Positions 50,722-59,210 of a stretch of 64,000 nucleotides of DNA are shown piece by piece. The translations under genes and the position numbers were made by a program. The notes under the pieces were generated by a model. The model did no database searches. It worked only from the letters and a program-made list of their open reading frames with translations, and had not been told where the DNA came from. Within the stretch, counting starts at the first letter, position 1, and each line of letters opens with the position of its first letter. The DNA is from Candidatus Saccharimonadota bacterium (GTDB lineage: Bacteria; Patescibacteriota; Saccharimonadia; Saccharimonadales; Saccharimonadaceae): positions 24,471 through 88,470 of the forward strand of contig JAFWDS010000033.1 in the NCBI GenBank assembly GCA_017516075.1. The letters run 5' to 3'.

Positions 50722-52455
50722 ATGTCAGAAAAATCCTTCCAAATTAGAAATTATTCTTTCGACCAAAAAGCAATTAACAACTTGGCCGTAGAAGATCATT
50801 TGGAAGAAAACTGGCCAGTAGTTTATCAAATTTACAATAATCAGCAAATCTACATTGGCGAAACTACAAATCTCAAAAACCGCATGAATCAGCATCTAGC
50901 CAATGCTGAGAAATCAAGCCTCAGACATGGCTCCGTAAAAGTAGTTTTTGACGCAACATTTAATAAAAGCGCGGCACTAGATTTAGAGTCTTATCTCATT
51001 CAATATTTCAGTGGTGACGGAAAGTTTAAAGTCCTGAACCGCAATGACGGTATGTGTGACCGCGATTATTACGATAGAGCCAACTATCGCAAAACTTTCG
51101 AAGAAATCTGGAACCGACTTCGCGAACTAAAAATTGCCGACAAAACTATCTCAGAGATTAACAACTCTGAGCTATTTAAGTTCTCGCCGTACAAGAACCT
51201 AAACTTTGAGCAATTAAACGTAGTGACCGAGATCATCCAAAACATTGACGAAGCTATCACGCGCGACGTAAAAAGCCTATCCGTCATCGACGGTGATGCT
51301 GGTACCGGTAAAACTATCGTTATTATGTACCTCGCAAAACTATTAGCCGATCTACAATCATTCGACAACCAAAACGATGATATCGACGACGAATCAAACT
51401 TCAATATTTTCTTTGAGCTGGAACATATTAACCAGAACTTTAAGAACAAAAGCATTGCCCTAGTAATTCCACAGCCATCACTATGTGGACGCATTCGCAA
51501 AATCTTCGATAAAATCGATCTCGGCGACGCAAATATTAGAATCTTTTCACCAATCCAATTTGGCAAATGTGATGATAGTTTCGACATTACATTAGTAGAC
51601 GAGGCACATCTTCTGAAAGTAGGTGTTACCGGTACACTAGGTAAGCAAGTTCATGAAATTGATCAGAAGATTTTCGGCGATGCCGGCATTCATTCAGAAC
51701 TAGACTGGATCATGGCAAAATCCAAAAATGTCGTCCTAGTATTTAGTGACCAACAACGCATTCGCCCAGCCAACATTAATCGTAGCGATATTTTGCAGTA
51801 TGCAGACGAGTTTAATAAACGCGAATATTATCTCAAAACCCAAATGCGTTCGCTTGGCGGCAAAAAATATATCGATTATATCCACGATATTTTGTCAAAC
51901 GGTTTTAGACCAACAGAAAAAGAAACTTTCGAGAACTTTGAAGCGAAGATTTTTGATAACATCCAAGATTTTGCAGAAGCTATGGAAAAACGCGAAGCTG
52001 AATATGGCTTATCGCGTATGGTGGCCGGTTTTGCTTGGAAATGGAATTCCAAGAAAAATAAAAGCGCCTACGATATCGAAATCGATGGCATGAAATTTCG
52101 CTGGAATAGCACTCAAAATAACTGGATCGGCTCTAAGAACGCGCCAAAAGAAGTTGGTAGCATCTATACCGTGCAAGGTGACGATTTGAATTATGTAGGA
52201 ATTATCATTGGAAACGATTTAATTTATCGTGACGGGAAACTCGTATTCAATCGCAAAGCCTGTGCAGATTCTGGCGCCATGAAGCGTAGTCAACGCCAAG
52301 TCGCCAACAATGAGCAAATTAATGAAGCCGATATGCTTGAGCAAGTGTTGAGAACCTATAGAATTCTTATGAACCGTGCAGTTAAGGGCGTCTATATCTA
52401 CGCGTGCGATAGTGAACTAAAAAAATATCTTGATAACTATTTTAGTAATTACTAG
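50722..52455 (+). CDS. GIY-YIG nuclease fused to DUF2075 (Schlafen-like) helicase
   Basis: 577 residues. The N-terminal GIY-YIG domain (about 30-105) has VYQIYNNQQIYIGETTNLKN with the catalytic R in NRMNQH. The P-loop domain (about 170-577) is DUF2075: Walker A DGDAGTGKTIVIMYLAKLLA, Walker B ITLVDEAHLLKV, sensor FSDQQRIRPAN, and SIYTVQGDDLNYVGIIIGND near the end. Such proteins are predicted nucleic-acid helicase-nucleases found in defence contexts. Second gene of a three-gene operon with MazG and a KAP NTPase. C-rich codons and base use differ from the household genes around. Confidence 0.88.
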   Translation: MSEKSFQIRNYSFDQKAINNLAVEDHLEENWPVVYQIYNNQQIYIGETTNLKNRMNQHLANAEKSSLRHGSVKVVFDATFNKSAALDLESYLIQYFSGDGKFKVLNRNDGMCDRDYYDRANYRKTFEEIWNRLRELKIADKTISEINNSELFKFSPYKNLNFEQLNVVTEIIQNIDEAITRDVKSLSVIDGDAGTGKTIVIMYLAKLLADLQSFDNQNDDIDDESNFNIFFELEHINQNFKNKSIALVIPQPSLCGRIRKIFDKIDLGDANIRIFSPIQFGKCDDSFDITLVDEAHLLKVGVTGTLGKQVHEIDQKIFGDAGIHSELDWIMAKSKNVVLVFSDQQRIRPANINRSDILQYADEFNKREYYLKTQMRSLGGKKYIDYIHDILSNGFRPTEKETFENFEAKIFDNIQDFAEAMEKREAEYGLSRMVAGFAWKWNSKKNKSAYDIEIDGMKFRWNSTQNNWIGSKNAPKEVGSIYTVQGDDLNYVGIIIGNDLIYRDGKLVFNRKACADSGAMKRSQRQVANNEQINEADMLEQVLRTYRILMNRAVKGVYIYACDSELKKYLDNYFSNY

Positions 52456-52466
52456 GAGTTTTGTTT

Positions 52467-53885
52467 ATGCCTAAAAGCAAAGACATAGATAAACTACCAA
52501 ATAAGAAGAAAAGCTTAACTAAAAGAATTATTTTTGAAAAATCAGAATTTCTATATGAATCAAACTTTGAAGGCTTGACTAAAAGAGAAGAAAAAGATTA
52601 CCAATTCCTTACGGAAAGGATAGCGAAAGATATCGAGAACCAAGAGTCAAAGATAGTAGCATATCTTGGCCCAAACGGCTCTGGAAAAAGTACTATATTA
52701 AAATATGCCTTGGAAAAGGGGCTAAAAACATATAGAGTCCAACCAACAATTTATGAAATATGGCAATATCAAGACGAAAGTAAAATATGGGAAAATTTTT
52801 TAATAACCATTTTATCAAAGAATAACAGCTCGAAATCGAAGAATAAAATTGCTAGAAAAATAAGAAATGGATCGACTAGGAAATGGTCTATAGTTTTTCA
52901 GATAGTGCTCCTTATTCTTGCTTCATGCCTTTCCTTTTCTTTTATTGCCATAGATTTAGACGGTGAGAAGCAATATGTAAATATAGGCAACTTGCTATTC
53001 TCTATTTTTGGTTTTGGTTTTTTGGGTTTTCTCTTGAATCAGATCCATAAAACCGGAAGCATAGAGTATATTTACCAATACGAAAATGAATTATTAAAAA
53101 GATTAACAAAGAAAAAAGGCAGACCAATTGTATTAATTATTGAGGATATAGATAGAACCAAAAATGGAGAAATCGTCATGGAGTCCCTTCATGCTTTTAT
53201 AAATACAAATAGAAGCATTATTATTAATCCAATTATAGCAATATGTCCAATGTCGAGAGAATCATTCTATGGCGATAGAACAATGAAAAAGAGTGAAAGG
53301 TTAATAAAGACCGAAATCTCGAATAAAATATACGATTATGCTATAAATAGCAGTTTGGTAAAGCAGGTAATTGATGACGATATTGAAAAACTATTGGAAG
53401 TGGCAGGATGTAGAAGCGAAAAAATTAAACCTATTCTACAAAACGTATTAGCAGCGTCAAAAAGCGACGATGGCTCGTTGCTTAATCTGCGAGCAATTAA
53501 ATTCGTGCTCAGGGACGTTAATCAATTCATAGAAAGATACCCAAATCTAGATGAAGGTATTGCCATTCTGTTTGCTTCAGAAAAATATATTTCTGCTAAA
53601 GTCGCTAGTTATTCTGGTGGAGATGACGCTATACGTATGGCCCTCCTAAATAGGAGCGGCACTGCAACGAATAGTTTTAATACTAGTCCAGAGTTTTCTA
53701 AACTATTCGGAGAGTCGTTTGGAGTCTCTGAATTAATGGAAGAAAACAAGATTCCTGGCTCCAATTTTTCAATACCACTTCACTTCAGCTACACAAGAAA
53801 CGATAATCCACACACGATAAGCATCGCTGATGATAAAAGATCTATTAATATTTCACTATCAGGACACTATAAAGAGCTACTATAA
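52467..53885 (+). CDS. KAP-family P-loop NTPase with two membrane helices
   Basis: 472 residues from MPKSKDID (GGAG 8 nt upstream; a TTG two codons earlier is possible). Walker A AYLGPNGSGKSTILKY at about 67, two membrane spans (about 143-163 and 172-192) inserted between Walker A and Walker B, and Walker B RPIVLIIEDIDRTKNGE at about 222. This insertion of membrane segments is a hallmark of KAP NTPases, several of which mediate phage exclusion at the membrane. The last 180 residues are helical and without known domain. It starts 11 nt after the DUF2075 gene and is the last gene of the operon. Confidence 0.85.
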   Translation: MPKSKDIDKLPNKKKSLTKRIIFEKSEFLYESNFEGLTKREEKDYQFLTERIAKDIENQESKIVAYLGPNGSGKSTILKYALEKGLKTYRVQPTIYEIWQYQDESKIWENFLITILSKNNSSKSKNKIARKIRNGSTRKWSIVFQIVLLILASCLSFSFIAIDLDGEKQYVNIGNLLFSIFGFGFLGFLLNQIHKTGSIEYIYQYENELLKRLTKKKGRPIVLIIEDIDRTKNGEIVMESLHAFINTNRSIIINPIIAICPMSRESFYGDRTMKKSERLIKTEISNKIYDYAINSSLVKQVIDDDIEKLLEVAGCRSEKIKPILQNVLAASKSDDGSLLNLRAIKFVLRDVNQFIERYPNLDEGIAILFASEKYISAKVASYSGGDDAIRMALLNRSGTATNSFNTSPEFSKLFGESFGVSELMEENKIPGSNFSIPLHFSYTRNDNPHTISIADDKRSINISLSGHYKELL

Positions 53886-53902
53886 GCATTAAGAATAATT
53901 GC

Positions 53903-54188
53903 AAGTTCGAACTCGCCAAATAACAGATATACGAAACGCCAAACACATATCTCCCCACACTTCCAAAACGCTTATGCTTGGTGTTTTCGAACTTATGTAA
54001 TATACTTATGTTAATTGCGGTGCAGAGTTCTGCGCCTTTCGGAAGACGAGAGGGGGTAGCCCCTCATATTTTATGCGCAGATTCTGCACTACAAGTGATA
54101 CTTGCCGTCATAAAATCGGCAACACTTCGGGTGGAGAAAGAAAAGTATGTACCTTAAATGCAAAAGGAACAACCGGTCGTAGAAGACC
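53903..54188. other. highly structured intergenic region, candidate RNA
   Basis: 450 bp without a gene between the KAP NTPase and the HD gene carry five nested stems: AAGTTCGAA/TTCGAACTT (53903-53911, 53986-53994); GTGCAGA...CTGCGC paired with GCGCAG...TCTGCAC (54020-54035, 54075-54089) enclosing GAGGGG/CCCCTC (54050-54065); AAGTG/TTGCCG paired with CGGCAA/CACTT (54093-54127); and GGTC/GACC (54175-54188). A weak TAATAT box lies before the second stem. The pattern fits one or two structured RNAs; the family is not recognised and no reverse transcriptase or Cas gene accompanies it. Confidence 0.5.
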
Positions 54189-54334
54189 AAAAAGAAGCCG
54201 TCAAAAATCTAGTGCAATTACTTTGTTTTATTAGCGCTTTAGTTAGATTGAATATTAATTGATATAATAATTATTAAATGATCATTGCGTTTTTATAAAA
54301 ACAAAATAAGGTTAAATTGGCTAAGGAGTAAATC

Positions 54335-54748
54335 ATGAACTCAGTTTTCGAAACAGCATTAGAAATTGCCGTGAAGGCACATAGGGGGCAGGTGGATAAG
54401 AATGGGGTGGCGTATATTTTGCATCCGCTGGCGGTGGCGGGGCTTTTGGATTCGTTGGAGCTCAAAACCATTGCGGTTTTGCATGATACGATTGAAGACA
54501 CAGATGTGACGGCGGAGTATTTGCTGGAAAAGGGGATTCCGAAACACATTGTGGAGGCGGTGCAACTTTTGACAAAGCCGGAGGACGAGGAATACGAATC
54601 GTATCTGCGTCGGGTGAAGGAGAACCCTTTGGCTAAGCAGGTGAAGCTGGCGGATCTCGCGAATAATACCGACCCGAAGCGGGCGAGGGGGTTGAACGAG
54701 GCGCGGAGGAAGAAGTATGAGATGGCGAAGAGGGTGTTGGGGGAATAA
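54335..54748 (+). CDS. HD-domain phosphohydrolase (RelA/SpoT-hydrolase-like)
   Basis: 137 residues. ALEIAVKAHRGQVDKNGVAY, ILHPLAVAG, TIAVLHDTIEDTDVT and KLADLANNTDP are the metal-binding His and Asp motifs of the stand-alone (p)ppGpp or related hydrolases (MESH-like). No synthetase domain. It could lower (p)ppGpp or act on another nucleotide. Ribosome site AAGGAG precedes the ATG. Codon use is G-rich, as in the household genes, marking the right border of the accessory region. Confidence 0.85.
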   Translation: MNSVFETALEIAVKAHRGQVDKNGVAYILHPLAVAGLLDSLELKTIAVLHDTIEDTDVTAEYLLEKGIPKHIVEAVQLLTKPEDEEYESYLRRVKENPLAKQVKLADLANNTDPKRARGLNEARRKKYEMAKRVLGE

Positions 54749-54756
54749 GGAGTTTT

Positions 54757-55125
54757 ATGGCGAAATATAATGAAATTGGGTTTATTGAAGAATTAGATGA
54801 GGGAGAAGTTTTTGTGTTTGGGAGTAATGGGTTTGGGGCGCATAATGGCGGAGCGGCGGCTATGGCGATGGCAAAATTTGGAGCTATTTATGGACAGGCG
54901 GAAGGTTTGCAAGGGCAGAGTTATGCGATTAATACGATGGATGGATTTGAGGTGATGGATGAGCAGGTGGCGCGGTTTATTGAATTTGCAAGGGAACATC
55001 CGGAACATACGTTTTTGGTGACAGAAATTGGGTGCGGGATTGCAGGATATTCGCCGGAAGAGGTGGCACCGTTATTTAAAGGCGCGCCGGGGAATGTGAT
55101 ATTGCCGGAATCATTTAATAACTAA
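54757..55125 (+). CDS. A1S_2505-like phage non-structural protein family
   Basis: 122 residues. GEVFVFGSNGFGAHNGGAAA, GAIYGQAEGLQGQSYAINT and FLVTEIGCGIAGYSPEEVAP match a macro-like family first named from phage, with conserved FGSN and GQSYAI. Function unknown; the fold suggests binding of a nucleotide-like ligand. It starts 8 nt after the HD gene, probably one operon; ribosome site AAGGAG. Confidence 0.82.
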   Translation: MAKYNEIGFIEELDEGEVFVFGSNGFGAHNGGAAAMAMAKFGAIYGQAEGLQGQSYAINTMDGFEVMDEQVARFIEFAREHPEHTFLVTEIGCGIAGYSPEEVAPLFKGAPGNVILPESFNN

Positions 55126-55154
55126 TAATAACATTGTGATAATATGTAGATATC

Positions 55155-55577
55155 ATGCAGAAAATAGATAAGATTTATTTCGACATTGATGGTGTAATCA
55201 GAGGCGTGGCCTCGCCAAAAGAAGACGTAATGGCGCTTCTAAGGTTTTGTATAGATAATTATCCTGGGGCGGTTTATTGGCTCACTACACACTGTCGTGG
55301 CGGGGAAAATCATGTTTACTATGCGCTGAAAGGTGAGTTTCCAGAAGAGTTTGTTGAAGAACTTTGCCAGAAAGTTTTGCCAACTGAATGGGGTGCGTTG
55401 AAAACCGATGCGATTGATATGGACTCGGATTTTGTGTGGTTTGACGATAATTTGTTTGAGGCGGAACGGATCGTGTTGGAACAGAATCATGTTCTGGATG
55501 GGTTCTTCAAAATGGACCCGCGAGATACGGAGATGGCGAAAAAAGCACTAGAATTTTTGAAGAATTTTTCAAAGTGA
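55155..55577 (+). CDS. HAD-like hydrolase
   Basis: 140 residues. KIYFDIDGVIRG is the HAD nucleophile motif (DxDGV), LTTHCRGGENH supplies motif II Thr, and FVWFDDNLFEAE the acidic motif IV. The cap domain is missing, so this is a minimal HAD fold, perhaps a phosphatase. TAATAT-like box lies 11 nt upstream and no ribosome site is seen. Confidence 0.72.
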   Translation: MQKIDKIYFDIDGVIRGVASPKEDVMALLRFCIDNYPGAVYWLTTHCRGGENHVYYALKGEFPEEFVEELCQKVLPTEWGALKTDAIDMDSDFVWFDDNLFEAERIVLEQNHVLDGFFKMDPRDTEMAKKALEFLKNFSK

Positions 55578-55589
55578 TATAATTAAACT

Positions 55590-56024
55590 ATGGATAAAGT
55601 GATTAAACAAAGCATTGACGCACGGAAAAATGCGTTTTCTGCAAGTTTCGAGATTGACGATGAAATGCAGAAAAAGATTGATGCGCTATTTATTGAAATA
55701 GATAAACTGGGGGAGAAATGTAAAGACGCGGGGGAGTTTGAAGCAGAATTTAGCAAAAGTCCGTTGAATCAAAAATACATGGATTTATTTACGGAGATTG
55801 CGACGAAGGGGGCTACGAAGAATGCAATGAAAGGCGCAGCGGTGGGTGCGGTGCAAAGCGCGGCGGAGCAGGCTTTAAGAAACGTAGTGCCAACTCGGGC
55901 GGCGGTACACCAGAAGGCTTATGACGAAGTACGCAAAATTCCTGGCGTGGGGGATGCGATAGACATCGGTGAAAAAGCAAGCTATGCGGGACATCTCGCA
56001 AAGCTATTTGGAAAGAAAAAGTAA
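55590..56024 (+). CDS. small helical protein, first of two paralogues
   Basis: 144 residues. A charged helical N-terminal part (MQKKIDALFIEIDKLGEKC, FEAEFSKSPLNQKYMDLFTE) is followed by an Ala-rich segment and the C-terminal VVPTRAAVHQKAYDEVRKIP and GHLAKLFGKKK. No signal peptide, and no domain is recognised. TATAAT ends 6 nt before the ATG. A close paralogue lies at 57796-58269. An abundant structural or regulatory protein is possible. Confidence 0.7.
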   Translation: MDKVIKQSIDARKNAFSASFEIDDEMQKKIDALFIEIDKLGEKCKDAGEFEAEFSKSPLNQKYMDLFTEIATKGATKNAMKGAAVGAVQSAAEQALRNVVPTRAAVHQKAYDEVRKIPGVGDAIDIGEKASYAGHLAKLFGKKK

Positions 56025-56040
56025 TAAAGAAAGGCGTCAT

Positions 56041-56586
56041 ATGTCGGAAATATACAACTTCAAGGCCAAAAAACGAGACGGTAAGGAAGTGGAACTTAAC
56101 AAATTTAAAGGTAAGGTGCTTTTGATTGTAAACACGGCGACAGGATGTGGTTTTACACCACAATATGAGGGTTTAGAAAAGCTATATAAAAAGTATCACG
56201 ATAAAGGTTTGGAGATTTTGGATTTTCCTTGTGATCAATTTGGTCACCAGGCGCCTGGGACGGATGATGAAATCCATAATTTTTGTGTATTAAAGTATGA
56301 TACTTCATTTGATCAGTTTGCCAAGATAGAGGTTAATGGTGATAAGGCCGAGCCACTATATAAATATCTGAAAAAGGAATTACCGGAAGATTCGGAGCCA
56401 AAGGGAATGAAGAATAAATTGGCAATGAAGGCGATTGCGAAAATCCCTGGAGTGTCGCACGAGGAGGGGTTCATAAAGTGGAATTTTACGAAATTTGTAG
56501 TTTCTCGTGACGGAAAAATAGTTTATCGATTTGGGCCAACTGATAAGCCAGAAGAAATGGAAGATAAAATCAAAGAGTTATTGTAG
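56041..56586 (+). CDS. glutathione peroxidase-like thiol peroxidase
   Basis: 181 residues. NTATGCGFTPQYEGLEKLYK carries the peroxidatic Cys (U in animal enzymes), LDFPCDQFGHQAPGTDDEI the resolving region, and FIKWNFTKFVVSRDGKIV the conserved W-N-F triad. It reduces peroxides with thioredoxin- or glutathione-type thiols. The frame extends 24 codons up, but the chosen ATG fits the family start and follows AAAGGCG. It lies 16 nt behind the paralogue gene. Confidence 0.93.
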   Translation: MSEIYNFKAKKRDGKEVELNKFKGKVLLIVNTATGCGFTPQYEGLEKLYKKYHDKGLEILDFPCDQFGHQAPGTDDEIHNFCVLKYDTSFDQFAKIEVNGDKAEPLYKYLKKELPEDSEPKGMKNKLAMKAIAKIPGVSHEEGFIKWNFTKFVVSRDGKIVYRFGPTDKPEEMEDKIKELL

Positions 56587-56658
56587 CCTGAGTTACAATA
56601 CTGGTGAGACTGGTAAAGACCTAGTTTTGTAGGGCTTAAGCCATGATATAATGGGCTT

Positions 56659-57564
56659 ATGAATATTCTGGAATACGCAAAAGGGGTGGAAAGATTGGTG
56701 AATCCGATGGAAGTCGGGAAAGTAACGTATATGCAGACGAAGCTCAGGCGATTGCCGGTGTGGATGCAGCGCAAAATTGTATCGTCGGCGACGAAAAAAG
56801 CGGACAAAATGCCGTTTGTGGTGGAGCCGTATTGTTCGTTTATGTTTTATGAAATCACCGAGCCGGAGAAAATGCAGAAATTTTTGCCGGAGGGGTTTCG
56901 GCCGGCGAAAGCAGCCGTGTTTGAGGGGGATATGCCGAAGTATTATGGCATCGTGACGATGTTTCGGGTACATTCAAGCGTTTTTTGGGGTGCAAGGACG
57001 GAGTTTTATCTTGTGGCGGAAAATGCGGAGACGGGACTGCTCTCGTGGATTATTTGTGATTATATTAGTGACACGATATCGTATGATGCGAAACATGGGC
57101 TGAAGTCGCCGGATGCCTCAAGGGCCGTGATGACAACAACGTGTGAAGGAGATTTCGTGTGCGATATGATGGATGAAAGTCGGAAGAAATATGCGCGCTG
57201 CGAAATGAATTTAGAGGGCGCGAAGATGCGAAAATTGGATAGTCGGTTATGGATTGAGGGGAATACTTCAATTGCTTATGGTCGGTTGACGGGAGAAGAA
57301 GATGCAGATTTGTTTTCATTAACATTCTTTCCGGAAGAGATGAAACAGGCTTTGGAGATTCCGATTAGCAAGGTGAGAAAAGCGGAGGTACTTTGTGGAA
57401 CCGGTAAACTAGGCGGGGTTCTGGAGCGAGCTGTGAGTTTTCCGTATGCGCAACATATGTTATCGGATGCGCCGGAAAGGAGAACGCATTATGGATCGGA
57501 AAAGGCTCTACGCGCGGCGGTAGAAAAAGTGGATTTCAGGAAGATCAAGACGCTAGGGAATTAG
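56659..57564 (+). CDS. acetoacetate decarboxylase-like protein
   Basis: 301 residues. The pattern EPYCSFMFYEITEPEKMQKF, FRVHSSVFWGARTEFYLVAE and the beta-rich middle (SRLWIEGNTSIAYG) resembles the acetoacetate decarboxylase superfamily barrel, but the catalytic lysine pair is not clearly seen, so the activity may differ. TATAAT ends 6 nt before the ATG; leaderless. A minus-strand gene remnant overlaps its stop. Confidence 0.6.
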   Translation: MNILEYAKGVERLVNPMEVGKVTYMQTKLRRLPVWMQRKIVSSATKKADKMPFVVEPYCSFMFYEITEPEKMQKFLPEGFRPAKAAVFEGDMPKYYGIVTMFRVHSSVFWGARTEFYLVAENAETGLLSWIICDYISDTISYDAKHGLKSPDASRAVMTTTCEGDFVCDMMDESRKKYARCEMNLEGAKMRKLDSRLWIEGNTSIAYGRLTGEEDADLFSLTFFPEEMKQALEIPISKVRKAEVLCGTGKLGGVLERAVSFPYAQHMLSDAPERRTHYGSEKALRAAVEKVDFRKIKTLGN

Positions 57565-57731
57565 TCTTTTTTGCGACGGCGGAGGAAGTGGATAGTGGAG
57601 GTCGCGACAATGAAGGTGATGGTATTACCATTGTCGGTTTCGAGGGTGAGGGCTACACTTTCGCGTCCGTCGTAGAGGTTGGCATCAAAAGATGAAATGG
57701 CACCTTGGTAGCCAGCGATAACGCGACGGAC
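57561..57731 (-). pseudogene. C-terminal remnant of a gene
   Basis: A 56-codon minus-strand frame (VRRVIAGYQGAISSFDANLY, TDNGNTITFIVATSTIHFLR, end RRRKKD) starts directly behind an in-frame TGA (57732-57734) and has no start codon or promoter. C-ending codons and a sensible beta-rich sequence suggest the tail of a real protein whose front is lost. Confidence 0.5.
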
Positions 57732-57795
57732 TCAAGTATAAAAAATGTCCAGGCGGAAACCTGGGCGGTGAAAGGTTTGATGATATAATGTAATT

Positions 57796-58269
57796 ATGGA
57801 TAAGGACATATTACAAAGCATTAAGGCGCGGAAGGATGCGTTCTATGCGAGCTTTAATGTGAGCGCGGAAGCGCAAAAGAAAATTGATTCACTTTTTGAG
57901 CAGATTGAAAAGCTAGCCTCAAAGTGCAAAAACGTGGGGGAGTTTGAAGCGGAATTTAGTAAGAGTCCGCTGAACCAAAAATACCTAGATTTGTTTACGG
58001 AGATTGCGACGAAGTGTACACCGAAAGCAGCGGCGCCAAAAGCAGATACGAGCGGGGTAGGCAAGATGGTAGCTGAGGGCGTAGCGGCTGGCGCAGCGGA
58101 AAGTGCGATAGATCAGGCGATAGACAATGTAGTGCCAACTAGGGCGGCGGTGCATCAAAAAGTTTATGACGAAGCGCGGAAGATTCCTGGCGTGGGTGGC
58201 GCAATAGATGCGGCGGAAAAAGCAGGATATGTAGGACATCTTGCGAAACTATTTGGGAAGAAGAAGTAG
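57796..58269 (+). CDS. small helical protein, second of two paralogues
   Basis: 157 residues. It shares long stretches with the protein at 55590-56024 (GEFEAEFSKSPLNQKY, DLFTEIATK, VVPTRAAVHQK, GHLAKLFGKKK) but has a longer Ala-rich centre (AAAPKADTSGVGKMVAEGVA). The two genes are 1.8 kb apart on the same strand, so they arose by local duplication. TATAAT ends 6 nt before the ATG. Function unknown. Confidence 0.7.
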   Translation: MDKDILQSIKARKDAFYASFNVSAEAQKKIDSLFEQIEKLASKCKNVGEFEAEFSKSPLNQKYLDLFTEIATKCTPKAAAPKADTSGVGKMVAEGVAAGAAESAIDQAIDNVVPTRAAVHQKVYDEARKIPGVGGAIDAAEKAGYVGHLAKLFGKKK

Positions 58270-58276
58270 AATTGGA

Positions 58277-59209
58277 ATGAATATAAAACACAGAAATCAA
58301 GGAACGATACTGATTGCGGCGGCGGTTTTGATTGGGGTCGTGGCGGTAGCGGTGATGTGGTTTTTGGGGCAGGATGATGTTATGGATGACACTTCGTGGG
58401 TAATCACTGATACTACAGCACCAGTAATTGATGGTGATGATGTAATAGAAATATACAAAAACGATGTTCCGGATGTAAAGAGTCATTATAAAATTACAGA
58501 CGACTCAGAGAAAGAGGTCGAGGTAAAGGTTGAGGGGGAATGCGATACGACAATAATTGGGAGTTGTGCTTTTACGATTATCGCTAAGGACAAAGCTGGC
58601 AATGAGGCAAAGAGGGATATCGTAGTAAACGTAGTGGTGGATCCGGAAATTGCGAATCTTGGCCTGAATGAATATTATGTCAAAGTGAATCGGAGTCAAA
58701 ATGTGGTAATGGTGTATGCTTTGGATAGAGATGGTGAATATACGAAGCTAGCTAAGACCTATGTAGCGTCTACTGGAGCGCCGGAATCACAGACACCGCT
58801 TGGGACTTTTAAAGTGTCGGATAGATTTGAGGCTTTGTATTTGGTAGGGAATGTGTGGGGGCATTATGCAGTGCGCATAGATGGGCCGATTTTCTTCCAT
58901 TCGGTACCATATTTTACTAAAGGAGAGCCGCACTGGGATAATTTGGAGTATTTGGAATACAATAAACTGGGTGAAGGCGCGTCGGCGGGATGTGTGAGAT
59001 TGGCGGTACGGGATGCGAAGTGGGTTTTTGAAAACATTCCGGCTGGGACGATGGTGGAGATTTTTGATGCGGATGAATTGCCGGAGGGCGTGGTGAAACC
59101 GGTGCCGATTAGAATTGATACTGAGAGCGAGAATCGTGGTTGGGACCCGACAGATCCAGATGAGGAAAATCCTTGGAATGCGAAAACTGCAGTTATGGTG
59201 GAGGGATAG
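58277..59209 (+). CDS. L,D-transpeptidase (YkuD) with Ig-like domain
   Basis: 310 residues from MNIKHRN (the upstream 12 codons lie in the previous gene's end). An N-terminal anchor (ILIAAAVLIGVVAVAVMWFL) is followed by an Ig-like DUF5011 domain (about 45-125, ending DKAGNEAKRDIVVNV) and a YkuD domain (about 135-280) with FFHSVPYF and GEGASAGCVRLAVRDAKWVF, containing the catalytic Cys and His. It makes 3-3 peptidoglycan cross-links or attaches proteins outside the membrane. No ribosome site is obvious. The CmpB-like gene starts 1 nt later. Confidence 0.9.
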   Translation: MNIKHRNQGTILIAAAVLIGVVAVAVMWFLGQDDVMDDTSWVITDTTAPVIDGDDVIEIYKNDVPDVKSHYKITDDSEKEVEVKVEGECDTTIIGSCAFTIIAKDKAGNEAKRDIVVNVVVDPEIANLGLNEYYVKVNRSQNVVMVYALDRDGEYTKLAKTYVASTGAPESQTPLGTFKVSDRFEALYLVGNVWGHYAVRIDGPIFFHSVPYFTKGEPHWDNLEYLEYNKLGEGASAGCVRLAVRDAKWVFENIPAGTMVEIFDADELPEGVVKPVPIRIDTESENRGWDPTDPDEENPWNAKTAVMVEG

Positions 59210-59210
59210 C

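Noticed and set aside
53886..54334. Retron or CRISPR-associated RNA
   Set aside because: No reverse transcriptase or cas gene nearby and no repeat-spacer pattern; kept only as an unassigned structured region.
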